8,269 bases of DNA from Acidobacteriaceae bacterium (GTDB lineage: Bacteria > Acidobacteriota > Terriglobia > Terriglobales > Acidobacteriaceae), in assembly GCA_030049955.1 (NCBI GenBank), contig JASIJX010000467.1, forward strand, positions 1 to 8,269, given 5' to 3'. The notes under the pieces are model-generated. The model was not told the DNA's origin. It did not search any database and saw only the letters and a program-made list of their open reading frames with translations. This document shows, one piece after another, positions 1 to 6,709 of the stretch (the first letter of the stretch is position 1; each line of letters opens with the position of its first letter). The position numbers and the translations under genes are program-made.

Positions 1-87
1 GAAAGAGGCTTGGTCAAGAGATAGGATTAAATCTTGTGTTTCGCGTTACCTGCCGGGTTGGAGTAGTGTGTTATTGGTTGACTGGCT

Positions 88-147
88 CCGAACTTCGGTT
101 CAAGCGGGGCTTCGGTTTAAACCGGTCACAACGAAAGCACCGAAGCC
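88..147. promoter_or_regulatory. CCGAA/TTCGG inverted-repeat cluster ahead of the MFS gene
   Basis: The leader of the MFS gene has four CCGAA/TTCGG half-sites: CCGAA at 88-92, TTCGG at 94-98, TTCGG at 111-115 and CCGAA at 140-144. The first two form an 11-bp odd palindrome (88-98). A perfect 12-bp palindrome, CGGTTTAAACCG, sits at 113-124. A 9-bp perfect inverted repeat (GGCTTCGGT at 108-116 with ACCGAAGCC at 139-147) could form an RNA hairpin with a 22-nt loop ending 3 nt before the GTG start. These symmetries are seen directly. A role as operator or translation-modulating hairpin is inferred. I find no convincing sigma70 promoter in 1-150. Confidence 0.4.
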
Positions 148-150
148 GTC

Positions 151-1392
151 GTGCCCACCCTTACCCAAACCGTACGATCCCGGATCAACGCAGCCACAGG
201 CACCGTAGTGCTGCTGGTTGCGCTCAACCTGCTCAATTACATTGACCGGTACATTCTTGCCGGCGAAGTCCTGCCCATCCAGCACGAATTCCATGCAACC
301 GACCAGCAGATGGGCGCGCTGGGCACGGCCTTTTTCCTGGTCTACATGCTGGCCGCGCCGGCCACGGGATGGCTGGGCGACCGCTATCGCCGCAAGCCGC
401 TGATCATCTCCGGCGCAATCCTGTGGAGCCTGGCCACGCTTGCGGCCATCTGGGTACACAGCTATCTCACGCTTTATATGCGCCAGGCTGTCGTGGGCAT
501 TGGCGAGGCTACGTTCGGCATCTTCGCGCCGGCCGTGCTGTCGGACTTTTACCCCGAGCGCGAGCGCAATCGCATCCTCTCGATCTTCTACGTCGCAATT
601 CCCGTAGGCGCGGCGCTCGGCTATCTGGCTGGCGGGCAGATGGGGTCGCACTGGGGCTGGCGCACACCGTTTCTCGTCTGCGCGCTTCCCGGCTTCATTG
701 CCGCGGCTCTTTACGGCGCGATTGGCGTCGAGCCGGAGCGCGGCGCATCGGATCACGTTCGTGCGAATTTCAACCGCGCCACGGTGCTTGGCCTGTTTCG
801 CAATTCTGGGTTTCTCACCGCCACATTCGGCTTGGCGGCGCTGACCTTCGCCATGGGTGGCATCTCGTGGTGGGTGCCGGAGTTTCTGCGCCGCTTTGCC
901 GGCATGTCGATGGGTACGGCGAGTGTGACCGTGGGCGCTTCCACAGTCATCAACGGAATCGCAGGCACCATTATCGGCGGATGGATCGCGCAGATCTGGC
1001 TGCGCCGCAATCATCGCGCGCTCTATCTGCTCTCGGCCTGGAGCGTGGCGCTCACTCTGCCCTTCGGCATTCTGCTCTTCTTCGGGCCACGTGCGTGGGC
1101 GGTGCCGTCGCTCTTTGCTGCCGAGTTCTTCCTGTTCATGAACACCGGGCCGCTCAACACTGCGATCGTCAACTCAGTCTCGGCGCCGGTCCGTGCCACG
1201 GCTATTTCCATCAACCTGTTCTGCATTCATGCCTTCGGCGATACGTTTTCGCCGCAAATTATTGGCGCTATCTCCGACCGCACCAACCTGAGCATCGGCC
1301 TTGGCTCGACGCTGGTGTTTCTGGTCATCTCGTCCACGATCCTGTTCACCGGAGCGCGGTTTGCGCCGCGGCTTGAGGAGCAAGGCAGCTAG
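151..1392 (+). CDS. Spinster-like MFS transporter
   Basis: Inner-membrane secondary transporter of the major facilitator superfamily, 413 aa, the usual length for a 12-helix MFS protein. The N-terminal helix carries NYIDRY (residues 29-34) followed by AGEVLP, resembling the NxxDRxxxAGVLP signature of Spinster (Spns) proteins. Motif A is complete at 73-82 (G73, D77, R78, R80-R81, K82). The segment from GIGEA (117-121) through SDFYPERERN to IPVGAALGY (150-158) and the late RATAISINLF...HAFGD...SPQIIGAISD stretch (349-376) also fit Spns-type proteins. The start is GTG; an in-frame TAA at 118-120 rules out any longer form, and the next possible starts would cut into helix 1. The Shine-Dalgarno is poor. 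Eukaryotic Spns proteins move lysolipids or sphingosine-1-phosphate; bacterial substrates vary, so none is assigned. Probably monocistronic, as the next gene is convergent. Confidence 0.9.
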   Translation: MPTLTQTVRSRINAATGTVVLLVALNLLNYIDRYILAGEVLPIQHEFHATDQQMGALGTAFFLVYMLAAPATGWLGDRYRRKPLIISGAILWSLATLAAIWVHSYLTLYMRQAVVGIGEATFGIFAPAVLSDFYPERERNRILSIFYVAIPVGAALGYLAGGQMGSHWGWRTPFLVCALPGFIAAALYGAIGVEPERGASDHVRANFNRATVLGLFRNSGFLTATFGLAALTFAMGGISWWVPEFLRRFAGMSMGTASVTVGASTVINGIAGTIIGGWIAQIWLRRNHRALYLLSAWSVALTLPFGILLFFGPRAWAVPSLFAAEFFLFMNTGPLNTAIVNSVSAPVRATAISINLFCIHAFGDTFSPQIIGAISDRTNLSIGLGSTLVFLVISSTILFTGARFAPRLEEQGS

Positions 1393-1438
1393 TCAGCCGG
1401 TCGGCAAGTCAGCATATGCAGGCGCTGGCTTGCTGACT
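1391..1438. terminator. Possible bidirectional terminator in convergent gap
   Basis: The 48-bp gap between two convergent stop codons holds overlapping inverted repeats. GCAAGTCAGC (1404-1413) pairs with GCTGGCTTGC (1424-1433) as a 10-bp stem with one G-T wobble and a 10-nt loop. AGTCAGC (1391-1397, repeated at 1407-1413) can instead pair with GCTGACT (1432-1438). No clean T-run follows on either strand, so an intrinsic terminator is plausible from position and symmetry but not proven. Confidence 0.45.
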
Positions 1439-1440
1439 CG

Positions 1441-1995
1441 CTAGTTCTTTGGCAGCGTCTCCTGATCACGCGTATTCATGAACGCGCGCCTGCCGCCCTG
1501 GGAGTGCAGATTGGGATCGCTTACCGGCGGCCGCGCGTCCTCGCCACTGAAGCCGTGAGCCAGAAGTGGATTCGGCTTGAACTTCGGCGGTCCTCCGTAG
1601 AACTGCCGTTCGTGGCTCAGCAGCATGCCGGCGCGGCCGTGCATAGGCTGCACGATGCCGCGAATCTGCACGTTCATGTTGCGGTATTTCTGGAGCTCGC
1701 CGACCGTATCGCGGTCTTCCCACAAACTCACCACCGTGAAGCGGCAGTTTTCATCTGACGTTTCGGGTGAGCACACGTCGAGAAAGCGCGTGCCGTCGGG
1801 GAGTTGGACAACGTCGTAAACGTGCGCCGCGACGCAAACGTCCTTGTTGAGCATCCGCGCTGCCTGATCGGCCGTATAGCAGCGGCGCGGCGCCCGCGCG
1901 AATGCAATGGGCGTGCAGGCAACCAGAACTGCGACAGGCCAAAAGCAGAACCAAGAACGGTACGAGCTCAAGGATAGCCTTTCCGGGGAGTGCAC
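1441..1995 (-). CDS. Exported OB-fold-like protein, possible lipoprotein
   Basis: Small protein of unknown function, 184 aa. The N-terminus (about residues 12-35) is a hydrophobic export signal. It contains a lipobox match, L24-V25-A26-C27, and also a signal-peptidase-I-like AFARA (31-35), so lipoprotein and soluble periplasmic forms are both possible. The middle (about 53-132) has the rhythm of an OB-fold of the tRNA_anti/nucleic-acid-binding type: DVCVAAHVYDV, then GTRFLDVCSPE, FTVVSLWEDRD, a YRNMNVQIRGIV strand, and an LSHERQF end. C39, C54, C75 and C84 remain after the signal and could form disulfides. The C-terminal 50 residues are Pro/Gly-rich and polar. The GTG at 1995 lacks a clear Shine-Dalgarno; a TTG at 1971 (residue 9) is preceded by GGAAAGG at 6-nt spacing and would keep the signal, so it may be the true start. 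It lies 92 nt after the second permease in the same direction. Function is not assigned. Confidence 0.7.
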   Translation of the reverse strand: MHSPERLSLSSYRSWFCFWPVAVLVACTPIAFARAPRRCYTADQAARMLNKDVCVAAHVYDVVQLPDGTRFLDVCSPETSDENCRFTVVSLWEDRDTVGELQKYRNMNVQIRGIVQPMHGRAGMLLSHERQFYGGPPKFKPNPLLAHGFSGEDARPPVSDPNLHSQGGRRAFMNTRDQETLPKN

Positions 1996-2012
1996 ACAGA
2001 GTAGCGCGATTG

Positions 2013-2047
2013 GCCGCAGCCGGAAAGCGGGGAGTGACGACTGCGGC
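2013..2047. other. Stem-loop between permease 2 and the OB-fold gene
   Basis: The 92-nt gap holds a perfect 7-bp inverted repeat, GCCGCAG (2013-2019) and CTGCGGC (2041-2047), with a 21-nt loop. There is no T-run after it on the minus strand. It could weaken read-through or protect the upstream mRNA end, or it could be chance in G+C-rich DNA. Confidence 0.3.
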
Positions 2048-2087
2048 GTGACTGATTTGATTCGGGAGAGTGGTGGACGCAGATTCT

Positions 2088-3374
2088 CTACAACTCACGA
2101 AGAGAGACAGCAACCGGGCGCAGCGCCGCGCGCACGGCAGGCAACAGCCCGCCGAGAACGCCCATGGCAAGCGCGAAAATTACTCCCATCACGAGCAGGT
2201 TGAAAGTGATCTTGAAGGCGAAGGCAATGTTCGAGAACGTCGAGAAGTTCATGGTCTGCGTAGTCATGCCGTTCAAAGGAAGCACAGCCACGCAGCCGAT
2301 GATGCCGGCGATAAGCGAAATCAACAGCGCCTCGAACAGGAACGAGAGGATGACATTCCAACTGGAGAAGCCGAGTGCGCGCATAGTAGCAATCTCGCGT
2401 CCGCGTTCGGCGACCGCCGAGTACATCGTATTGAGAGCGCCGAAAATCGCGCCGATCGCCATGATAGCCGCCACCATGCCGCCCAGCACGGTAATCAGCC
2501 GCGTCATGGCCGAGGATTGCTTCGCGTAGTACTCCACTTCGCGCTCGACCTCCAGATTCAGTTGGGGGTCGGAAGTAATCGAATCCTTGAACGTGTCGAA
2601 GGCCGCGGGTGAAGTGAGGTGAACGGTGGCGGATTGAAAAATGTTGTCCGGTCGCTTGAGCACTTCGTTCAGGATGCGCGCATCGCACCACACCTCGGAA
2701 TCGAACGACGACCCGCCCGCGTCGAACACGCCCACCACCATCCAATGCCCGCCGCCAAAGTTCACCGTATTGCCGACGGTGAGTCCCTCATAGGTCTTCG
2801 AGGCGTTTTTGCCTACGACGAGTTCGTCCAGGCCCGAATGGAACATCCGTCCTTGAACGACCCTTACGAATTTGCGGATTTGCAGCACATTGGGCGAAAC
2901 GCCGCGAACCTCCACGTTTGCATCCGTGCCTGTGCTGATCAAAGGTATCGGTACCACGCCGACGACTTCCTGCGTAACCAGCGGCTGCCCTGACGAGTCG
3001 CGCGCCACGCCCGGCTTGTCCTGCACCAGCTTCACAGAATCGAGAGTAATGCCGCCCATCATCTCCGAGGTTGAGCCGGCACGCATCACCAGCGCATCGT
3101 CGGGCGAACCTGAGGCCACAAGCGTGGCGCGGAAGCCGCGAGCCAGCGAAAGCATGGCCACGAACACGCCGACCGTGCCGGCAATGCCCAGAATGGCCAC
3201 GATTGTCGATGTCCAGCGAGCGCGAATACTGCGGAGGTTATAGGAAATCGGCACCGATCCGATCAGCGGCGCCAGCAATCCAGCAACAATACCGCCGACG
3301 ATGACCAACACCAGAAGCAGGGCAGCGATGGCCGCGAGAGTGATCACTACACCAAAAATGAGCTTTGGCATCAT
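2088..3374 (-). CDS. FtsX/MacB-type ABC transporter permease, second subunit
   Basis: Inner-membrane permease of a type VII (MacB/LolCDE-like) ABC exporter, 428 aa. It has a long hydrophobic N-terminal stretch (about 5-38), a second helix (about 58-78), a large periplasmic MacB-PCD-like domain (about 80-290) and three C-terminal helices (about 292-318, 340-366, 390-415). The FtsX cytoplasmic loop ERGREIATMRALGFSSW (323-339) follows the first C-terminal helix and is the expected ATPase-coupling region. The periplasmic domain includes VEVRGVSPNVLQIR (154-167) and LDELVVGKNASKTYEGLTVG (182-201), typical of this family. The extra N-terminal helix is not part of the standard four-helix plan. The ATG start, followed by a second ATG, lies 2 nt after the stop of the first permease, with GGAGGG (3382-3387) 7 nt upstream. 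It probably pairs with that permease as a heterodimer. Substrate unknown. Confidence 0.9.
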   Translation of the reverse strand: MMPKLIFGVVITLAAIAALLLVLVIVGGIVAGLLAPLIGSVPISYNLRSIRARWTSTIVAILGIAGTVGVFVAMLSLARGFRATLVASGSPDDALVMRAGSTSEMMGGITLDSVKLVQDKPGVARDSSGQPLVTQEVVGVVPIPLISTGTDANVEVRGVSPNVLQIRKFVRVVQGRMFHSGLDELVVGKNASKTYEGLTVGNTVNFGGGHWMVVGVFDAGGSSFDSEVWCDARILNEVLKRPDNIFQSATVHLTSPAAFDTFKDSITSDPQLNLEVEREVEYYAKQSSAMTRLITVLGGMVAAIMAIGAIFGALNTMYSAVAERGREIATMRALGFSSWNVILSFLFEALLISLIAGIIGCVAVLPLNGMTTQTMNFSTFSNIAFAFKITFNLLVMGVIFALAMGVLGGLLPAVRAALRPVAVSLREL

Positions 3375-3376
3375 GC

Positions 3377-4528
3377 TTAAACCCTCCGAAGCGCATTCAC
3401 CACGCGCATGCGCATCGCTCCATATGCGGGAAGAATTCCGCTGGCAAAACCGACTACGAGAGCGGCCGCCACGCCGTACGCCAGAGTTTTCGCCGTAACC
3501 AGAAGCGGCGGCAACAGGCCGGCCATCACGCGGCTAAGCTCTGGAATAGCAACCAGCGCAAGCAGCAAGCCCACACAACCGGCAAGCGCGATCGCCATCG
3601 ACTCGCCCAGGATGAATACAAGAACGGTGCGATCCGAGAAACCGATCGCCTTGAGCACGCCAAGTTCATTCGTTCGCTCGCGCACCGAGATAGCCATCGT
3701 ATTTCCGGTGACCAGCAACAGCGTGAAGAAAACCACGGTCCCGATCGACAGGATCAGAAACTTGATATTCCCGAACTGCTTTACCCAGCCCTCCGCGAAT
3801 GCAGATTCCGTCTCGGTCCTGGTTTCGTAGGGCGAATTCAGGTACATGTTGTCGATGGACTTGGCGATGCGCGGAGCATCGTCCGGGTTAGCGATGCGAA
3901 TCGTGTACCAGCCAACCTGGCCCTGCAGGCTGGCGGGGACGCTCTCTTTGAAGTATTCCCACTGCAGCCAAAACTGGGTGGTGTCATCCTCCGGCTTTGC
4001 GCCGTGATAAACGCCGTCGATATTGAATTCGAGGGCTTTGTCCTGCAGCCCGTACAGGGTCGTAGTGATGGGAATGCGATCGCCGACCTTCCAGCCGAAG
4101 CGTTCCATGGTGGACGCGCCGACAATCGCGCCCTGGCGATCTTTCAGGAATGTGTTCCACTGGTCGTCCGGAACGATGAGTTCCGGGAAAACCTGCCGCT
4201 GGTTTTCCGGGTCGATCACGAACTGCGGGAAAAAGTTCTTCGGATCCTGATACACGCCTCCGAACCAGGTGTCGTGCGTGACGTAACTGACGCCCGGAAT
4301 GCGCAGAATTTCATTCCGGTACGATAGCGGAATCGTGTTGATGATAGAGGTGCGATTGATGGTGACAAGACGATTCGCGCTCACGATGTCTGCTCCGCGG
4401 TTGAACGCGTCGCTCACCACTCCCAGCAGCGCAAACAGAAACAGAGCCACAGCAAATGAGCCGACGGTCAGAACCAGCCGGGCCTTTTTGCGAAGCAGAT
4501 TGGCCAGAATCAATCCGCTGAATTTCAT
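3377..4528 (-). CDS. FtsX/MacB-type ABC transporter permease, first subunit
   Basis: Inner-membrane permease, 383 aa, with the canonical four-helix FtsX layout: one N-terminal helix (about 17-38), a periplasmic domain (about 40-254), and three C-terminal helices (about 255-282, 302-329, 348-371). The FtsX coupling loop is [19 protein letters not shown] (283-301). The periplasmic part is clearly different in sequence from that of the second permease (for example [20 protein letters not shown] at 88-107), so this is not a recent duplication. The ATG overlaps the ATPase stop by one base (TGATG) and has GGGAGG (4535-4540) 6 nt upstream, so translation should be coupled. LolC/LolE-like pairing with the second permease is inferred from adjacency. 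A lipoprotein, lipid or small-molecule substrate cannot be told apart from sequence. Confidence 0.9.
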   Translation of the reverse strand: MKFSGLILANLLRKKARLVLTVGSFAVALFLFALLGVVSDAFNRGADIVSANRLVTINRTSIINTIPLSYRNEILRIPGVSYVTHDTWFGGVYQDPKNFFPQFVIDPENQRQVFPELIVPDDQWNTFLKDRQGAIVGASTMERFGWKVGDRIPITTTLYGLQDKALEFNIDGVYHGAKPEDDTTQFWLQWEYFKESVPASLQGQVGWYTIRIANPDDAPRIAKSIDNMYLNSPYETRTETESAFAEGWVKQFGNIKFLILSIGTVVFFTLLLVTGNTMAISVRERTNELGVLKAIGFSDRTVLVFILGESMAIALAGCVGLLLALVAIPELSRVMAGLLPPLLVTAKTLAYGVAAALVVGFASGILPAYGAMRMRVVNALRRV

Positions 4529-5292
4529 CAGACGCCTCCCGCAATAGCGCCCTGCCGTACTACTGCTTCAACTGCGCCTTGCCGCGCTCCTGCTTCGACC
4601 AGCACGCCCTTGTCGAGATGCAGTGTCGTATTGGCCTGGCGCGCAACCAGCGGATCGTGCGTCACCATCAGGACCGTTTTCCCGTACTCCGCGACCAGCC
4701 GCTTGATCAAGTCCATTACTTCGTCCGCGCTCTTGCGGTCCAGGTCCCCCGTGGGCTCGTCGCACAGCAGAAAAGTGGGGTCGGCGACAATGGCGCGGGC
4801 AATGGCAACCCGCTGTTCCTGCCCGCCGGAAAGCTGGCGCGGATAGTGGTGCATGCGCTCGCCCAGGCCCACGATGAAAAGAGCGGTTTCCACGTGCCTG
4901 CGCCGCTCGGCTTTGGAAAGCTTTGTCAGCAGCAAGGGCAGTTCGACGTTCTGAAATGCGGTGAGCACAGGAATGAGGTTGTACATCTGGAAAATGAAGC
5001 CGACGTGGCGCGCGCGCCAGTCGGTCAACTTGCCGCGGGACATATGCGTGATTTCATCGCCTGCAACGCTGATGGTGCCGCGCGTGGGAACGTCCAGGCC
5101 GCCCAGCAGATTGAGCAAAGTGGTTTTGCCCGAGCCGCTCGGCCCCATGAAGGCCACGAAATCACCCTTGCCAACGTCGAGATTCAAGCCCTGCAGGACA
5201 TCGATGTCCTCGTTGCCGCGGCGGTAGGTCTTGTCCAGGCCGCGCGCCTGAATCAGGCTGCCGGCTGCTCCAATGCCGTCCACTTGAACCAT
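4528..5292 (-). CDS. LolD/MacB-type ABC transporter ATP-binding protein
   Basis: Cytoplasmic ATPase that powers the FtsX-type permeases, 254 aa from the start chosen here. All motifs are intact: Walker A GPSGSGKT (50-57), Q-loop Q102, signature LSGGQEQR (154-161), Walker B LLCDEP (175-180) with catalytic E179, D-loop GDLD (182-185) and H-loop H212 in VTHD. The stretch [22 protein letters not shown] (split as [10 protein letters not shown] 99-108 and [12 protein letters not shown] 109-120) is characteristic of LolD/MacB/FtsE-like ATPases. The start at 5292 has AAGGAG (5301-5306) 8 nt upstream and opens onto the normal family N-terminus. The frame stays open to an ATG at 5394, which would add 34 low-complexity residues encoded by a 15-bp tandem repeat; that start has a weaker AGGA. 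The C-terminal tail (about 231-254) is a short Ala/Gly/Val-rich extension. Confidence 0.93.
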   Translation of the reverse strand: MVQVDGIGAAGSLIQARGLDKTYRRGNEDIDVLQGLNLDVGKGDFVAFMGPSGSGKTTLLNLLGGLDVPTRGTISVAGDEITHMSRGKLTDWRARHVGFIFQMYNLIPVLTAFQNVELPLLLTKLSKAERRRHVETALFIVGLGERMHHYPRQLSGGQEQRVAIARAIVADPTFLLCDEPTGDLDRKSADEVMDLIKRLVAEYGKTVLMVTHDPLVARQANTTLHLDKGVLVEAGARQGAVEAVVRQGAIAGGV

Positions 5293-5306
5293 AATCAACG
5301 CTCCTT

Positions 5307-5351
5307 GATGTCTGCTATTTCGATGTCCGCTATTTCGATTTCCGCTATTTC
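5307..5351. repeat. Three tandem 15-bp repeats in the ATPase leader
   Basis: Plus-strand units are GATGTCTGCTATTTC (5307-5321), GATGTCCGCTATTTC (5322-5336) and GATTTCCGCTATTTC (5337-5351), each differing from its neighbour at one position. They abut the Shine-Dalgarno of the ATPase gene (5301-5306). The 15-bp period preserves the reading frame of the longer ATPase frame, giving a repeating N-S-G-N/H-R pattern there. CGCTATT (5343-5349) also faces AATAGCG (5365-5371), forming a 7-bp inverted repeat. Confidence 0.85.
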
Positions 5352-5409
5352 CGATTCTTCGCCGAATAGCGCCGGACCCGCGCCGGAAGAGCATTCCGTG
5401 GTCCTGCGC

Positions 5410-5449
5410 AGCAACACCGAGAGGGAACGATAAGCAACACAGAGAGGGA
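5410..5449. repeat. Pair of 17-bp direct repeats in the ATPase leader
   Basis: AGCAACACCGAGAGGGA (5410-5426) and AGCAACACAGAGAGGGA (5433-5449) differ at one base and start 23 bp apart. They lie in the noncoding gap between the adaptor stop and the ATPase start, and are a separate family from the 15-bp repeats. A binding-site pair is possible. No clear promoter was found in 5293-5485. Confidence 0.75.
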
Positions 5450-5485
5450 TAGACCGAATGGATGGCTGAATCGGAGAACGACGCT

Positions 5486-6709
5486 CTAGTGCCTGATCGC
5501 TACCGTTTCGCCATCTCTCAAATCGCCGGGCCCGCCAACTACGACGGTGTCTCCGGGCGTTAGCCCCGCGAGAATTTGGGTTTGCGCGCCATTGGTCGTG
5601 CCGACCTTCACAGCGCAGCGCTCAACATGATCGTCTTTCACCAGGAAAACGATCGTCTGCCCATTATCGCTGTGAACCGAGTTCTGCGGCACCATTACGC
5701 CCACCGGCGCTCCTTTTGCCTGCTTCTCTTGTTCTCCGAGGAACGTCACCTTTACGCCCATATCAGGCAAGATTCGCGGATCCAGCTTGTTAAAGGCAAC
5801 GCGTACCTCGACGGTTGCCTTTTGACGGTCGGCGGTGGGGATGATGGTGCGCACATGGCACGGAATCTTCCAGTCCGGGTATGCATCCAGAACAGCGGTC
5901 ACTTCCTGGCCGGGCCTCACGCGCGCAATGTAATTCTCGTTTACGTCTACTTCGATCTCATTCGAGGCCATGTCGACAATCGTTGCGATGCCGGTGCGCG
6001 TGAATCCGCCCCCGGCCGAAATCGGCGACACCATTTCTCCCACCTGCGCGTCCTTTGAAACGATGATTCCGTCAAACGGAGCGCTGATGATGCAGTTATC
6101 CACCGCCTGCTGCGCTTCCTCGATGCGTGCCTCGGCAGCGAGTACCTCCGCTTGCGCATAGTCGATCTTCGCCCGCAAGCTGTCTGCTGCCATCGTTTCA
6201 TCGTCGAGAGCTTCCTGGCTTTGAACGCCTGCCGCTCTCAATTCCTGCACGCGATGCAACTCGATCTGCGCGTTCTTCAACTGCACTTGCAGGTCGAGAA
6301 TGTTTGCCTGCGAGGCGTTCCGATCTGCTTTCGCAGATGCGAGCGATCGCTGCGCATCGGAGTCGTCCAGGGTGGCCAGCACAAAGCCCTTGTTCACGTG
6401 CATTCCCTCAGTGAAGAAGACGCCCGTAACGCGCCCGGTGATCTTTGCCGCCACCGTTGCGCGCCGTTGCGGGGTGACATACCCGCTCGCGTTGAGCAGT
6501 GCCTGTGGCCCGTTGTCCGGGGAGTCTACCGTAGCGACTTGCACCGACGGCGCCTGATGCATGTACGCGTAAACTCCGCCCGAGGCAACAAGAGCGGCAA
6601 CCAGGACAAGAAGAAAAAGTGCGATGCGTTTTCCAGGTTTTCGGGATCCGCGCTTGTGCGCGTCGATGCGCAGCGCTCCGAGGTCCGGTTTTACAGATGC
6701 TTCAGGCAT
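5486..6709 (-). CDS. HlyD/MacA-family periplasmic adaptor (membrane fusion protein)
   Basis: Periplasmic adaptor of a tripartite-type efflux system, 407 aa from the start chosen here. A basic cytoplasmic tail (1-28) precedes one transmembrane anchor (about 29-49). The lipoyl/biotinyl-like domain is split (about 75-115 and 205-248) around a coiled-coil hairpin (about 117-202). A beta-barrel (about 250-326) and membrane-proximal domain (about 335-405, including VPQNSVHSDNGQTIVFLV) follow. At the hairpin tip, R153, L157 and S164 match the RxxxLxxxxxxS motif known from AcrA/MacA-type adaptors for docking TolC channels. The frame stays open to 6862, but the extra 51 residues look noncoding, and ATG 6709 gives the expected short tail; its Shine-Dalgarno is weak. 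It is first in the exporter cluster, 193 nt before the ATPase. No outer-membrane channel gene is present in the window. Confidence 0.9.
   Translation of the reverse strand: MPEASVKPDLGALRIDAHKRGSRKPGKRIALFLLVLVAALVASGGVYAYMHQAPSVQVATVDSPDNGPQALLNASGYVTPQRRATVAAKITGRVTGVFFTEGMHVNKGFVLATLDDSDAQRSLASAKADRNASQANILDLQVQLKNAQIELHRVQELRAAGVQSQEALDDETMAADSLRAKIDYAQAEVLAAEARIEEAQQAVDNCIISAPFDGIIVSKDAQVGEMVSPISAGGGFTRTGIATIVDMASNEIEVDVNENYIARVRPGQEVTAVLDAYPDWKIPCHVRTIIPTADRQKATVEVRVAFNKLDPRILPDMGVKVTFLGEQEKQAKGAPVGVMVPQNSVHSDNGQTIVFLVKDDHVERCAVKVGTTNGAQTQILAGLTPGDTVVVGGPGDLRDGETVAIRH

Noticed and set aside
100..1014. Long minus-strand open frame (304 codons) opposite the MFS gene
   Set aside because: It has no recognisable domain and is rich in Arg, Ala and His, as expected from the complement of a G+C-rich membrane-protein gene. 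The plus-strand frame carries clear MFS motifs.
3365..4327. Long plus-strand open frame (320 codons) opposite permease 1
   Set aside because: It is antisense to a permease with FtsX motifs, shows no family features and has no ribosome site.
5293..5394. N-terminal extension of the ATPase to ATG 5394
   Set aside because: The residues are repeat-encoded and Arg/Asn/Ser-rich, while a strong AAGGAG directly serves the start at 5292. Kept open as a finding because AGGA also precedes 5394.
4579..5433. Plus-strand open frame (284 codons) opposite the ATPase
   Set aside because: It is a shadow of the ATPase, whose motifs are all intact on the other strand.
5307..5449. CRISPR-like array
   Set aside because: Repeats are 15 and 17 bp, directly tandem or closely spaced, without unique spacers of regular length and without cas genes.
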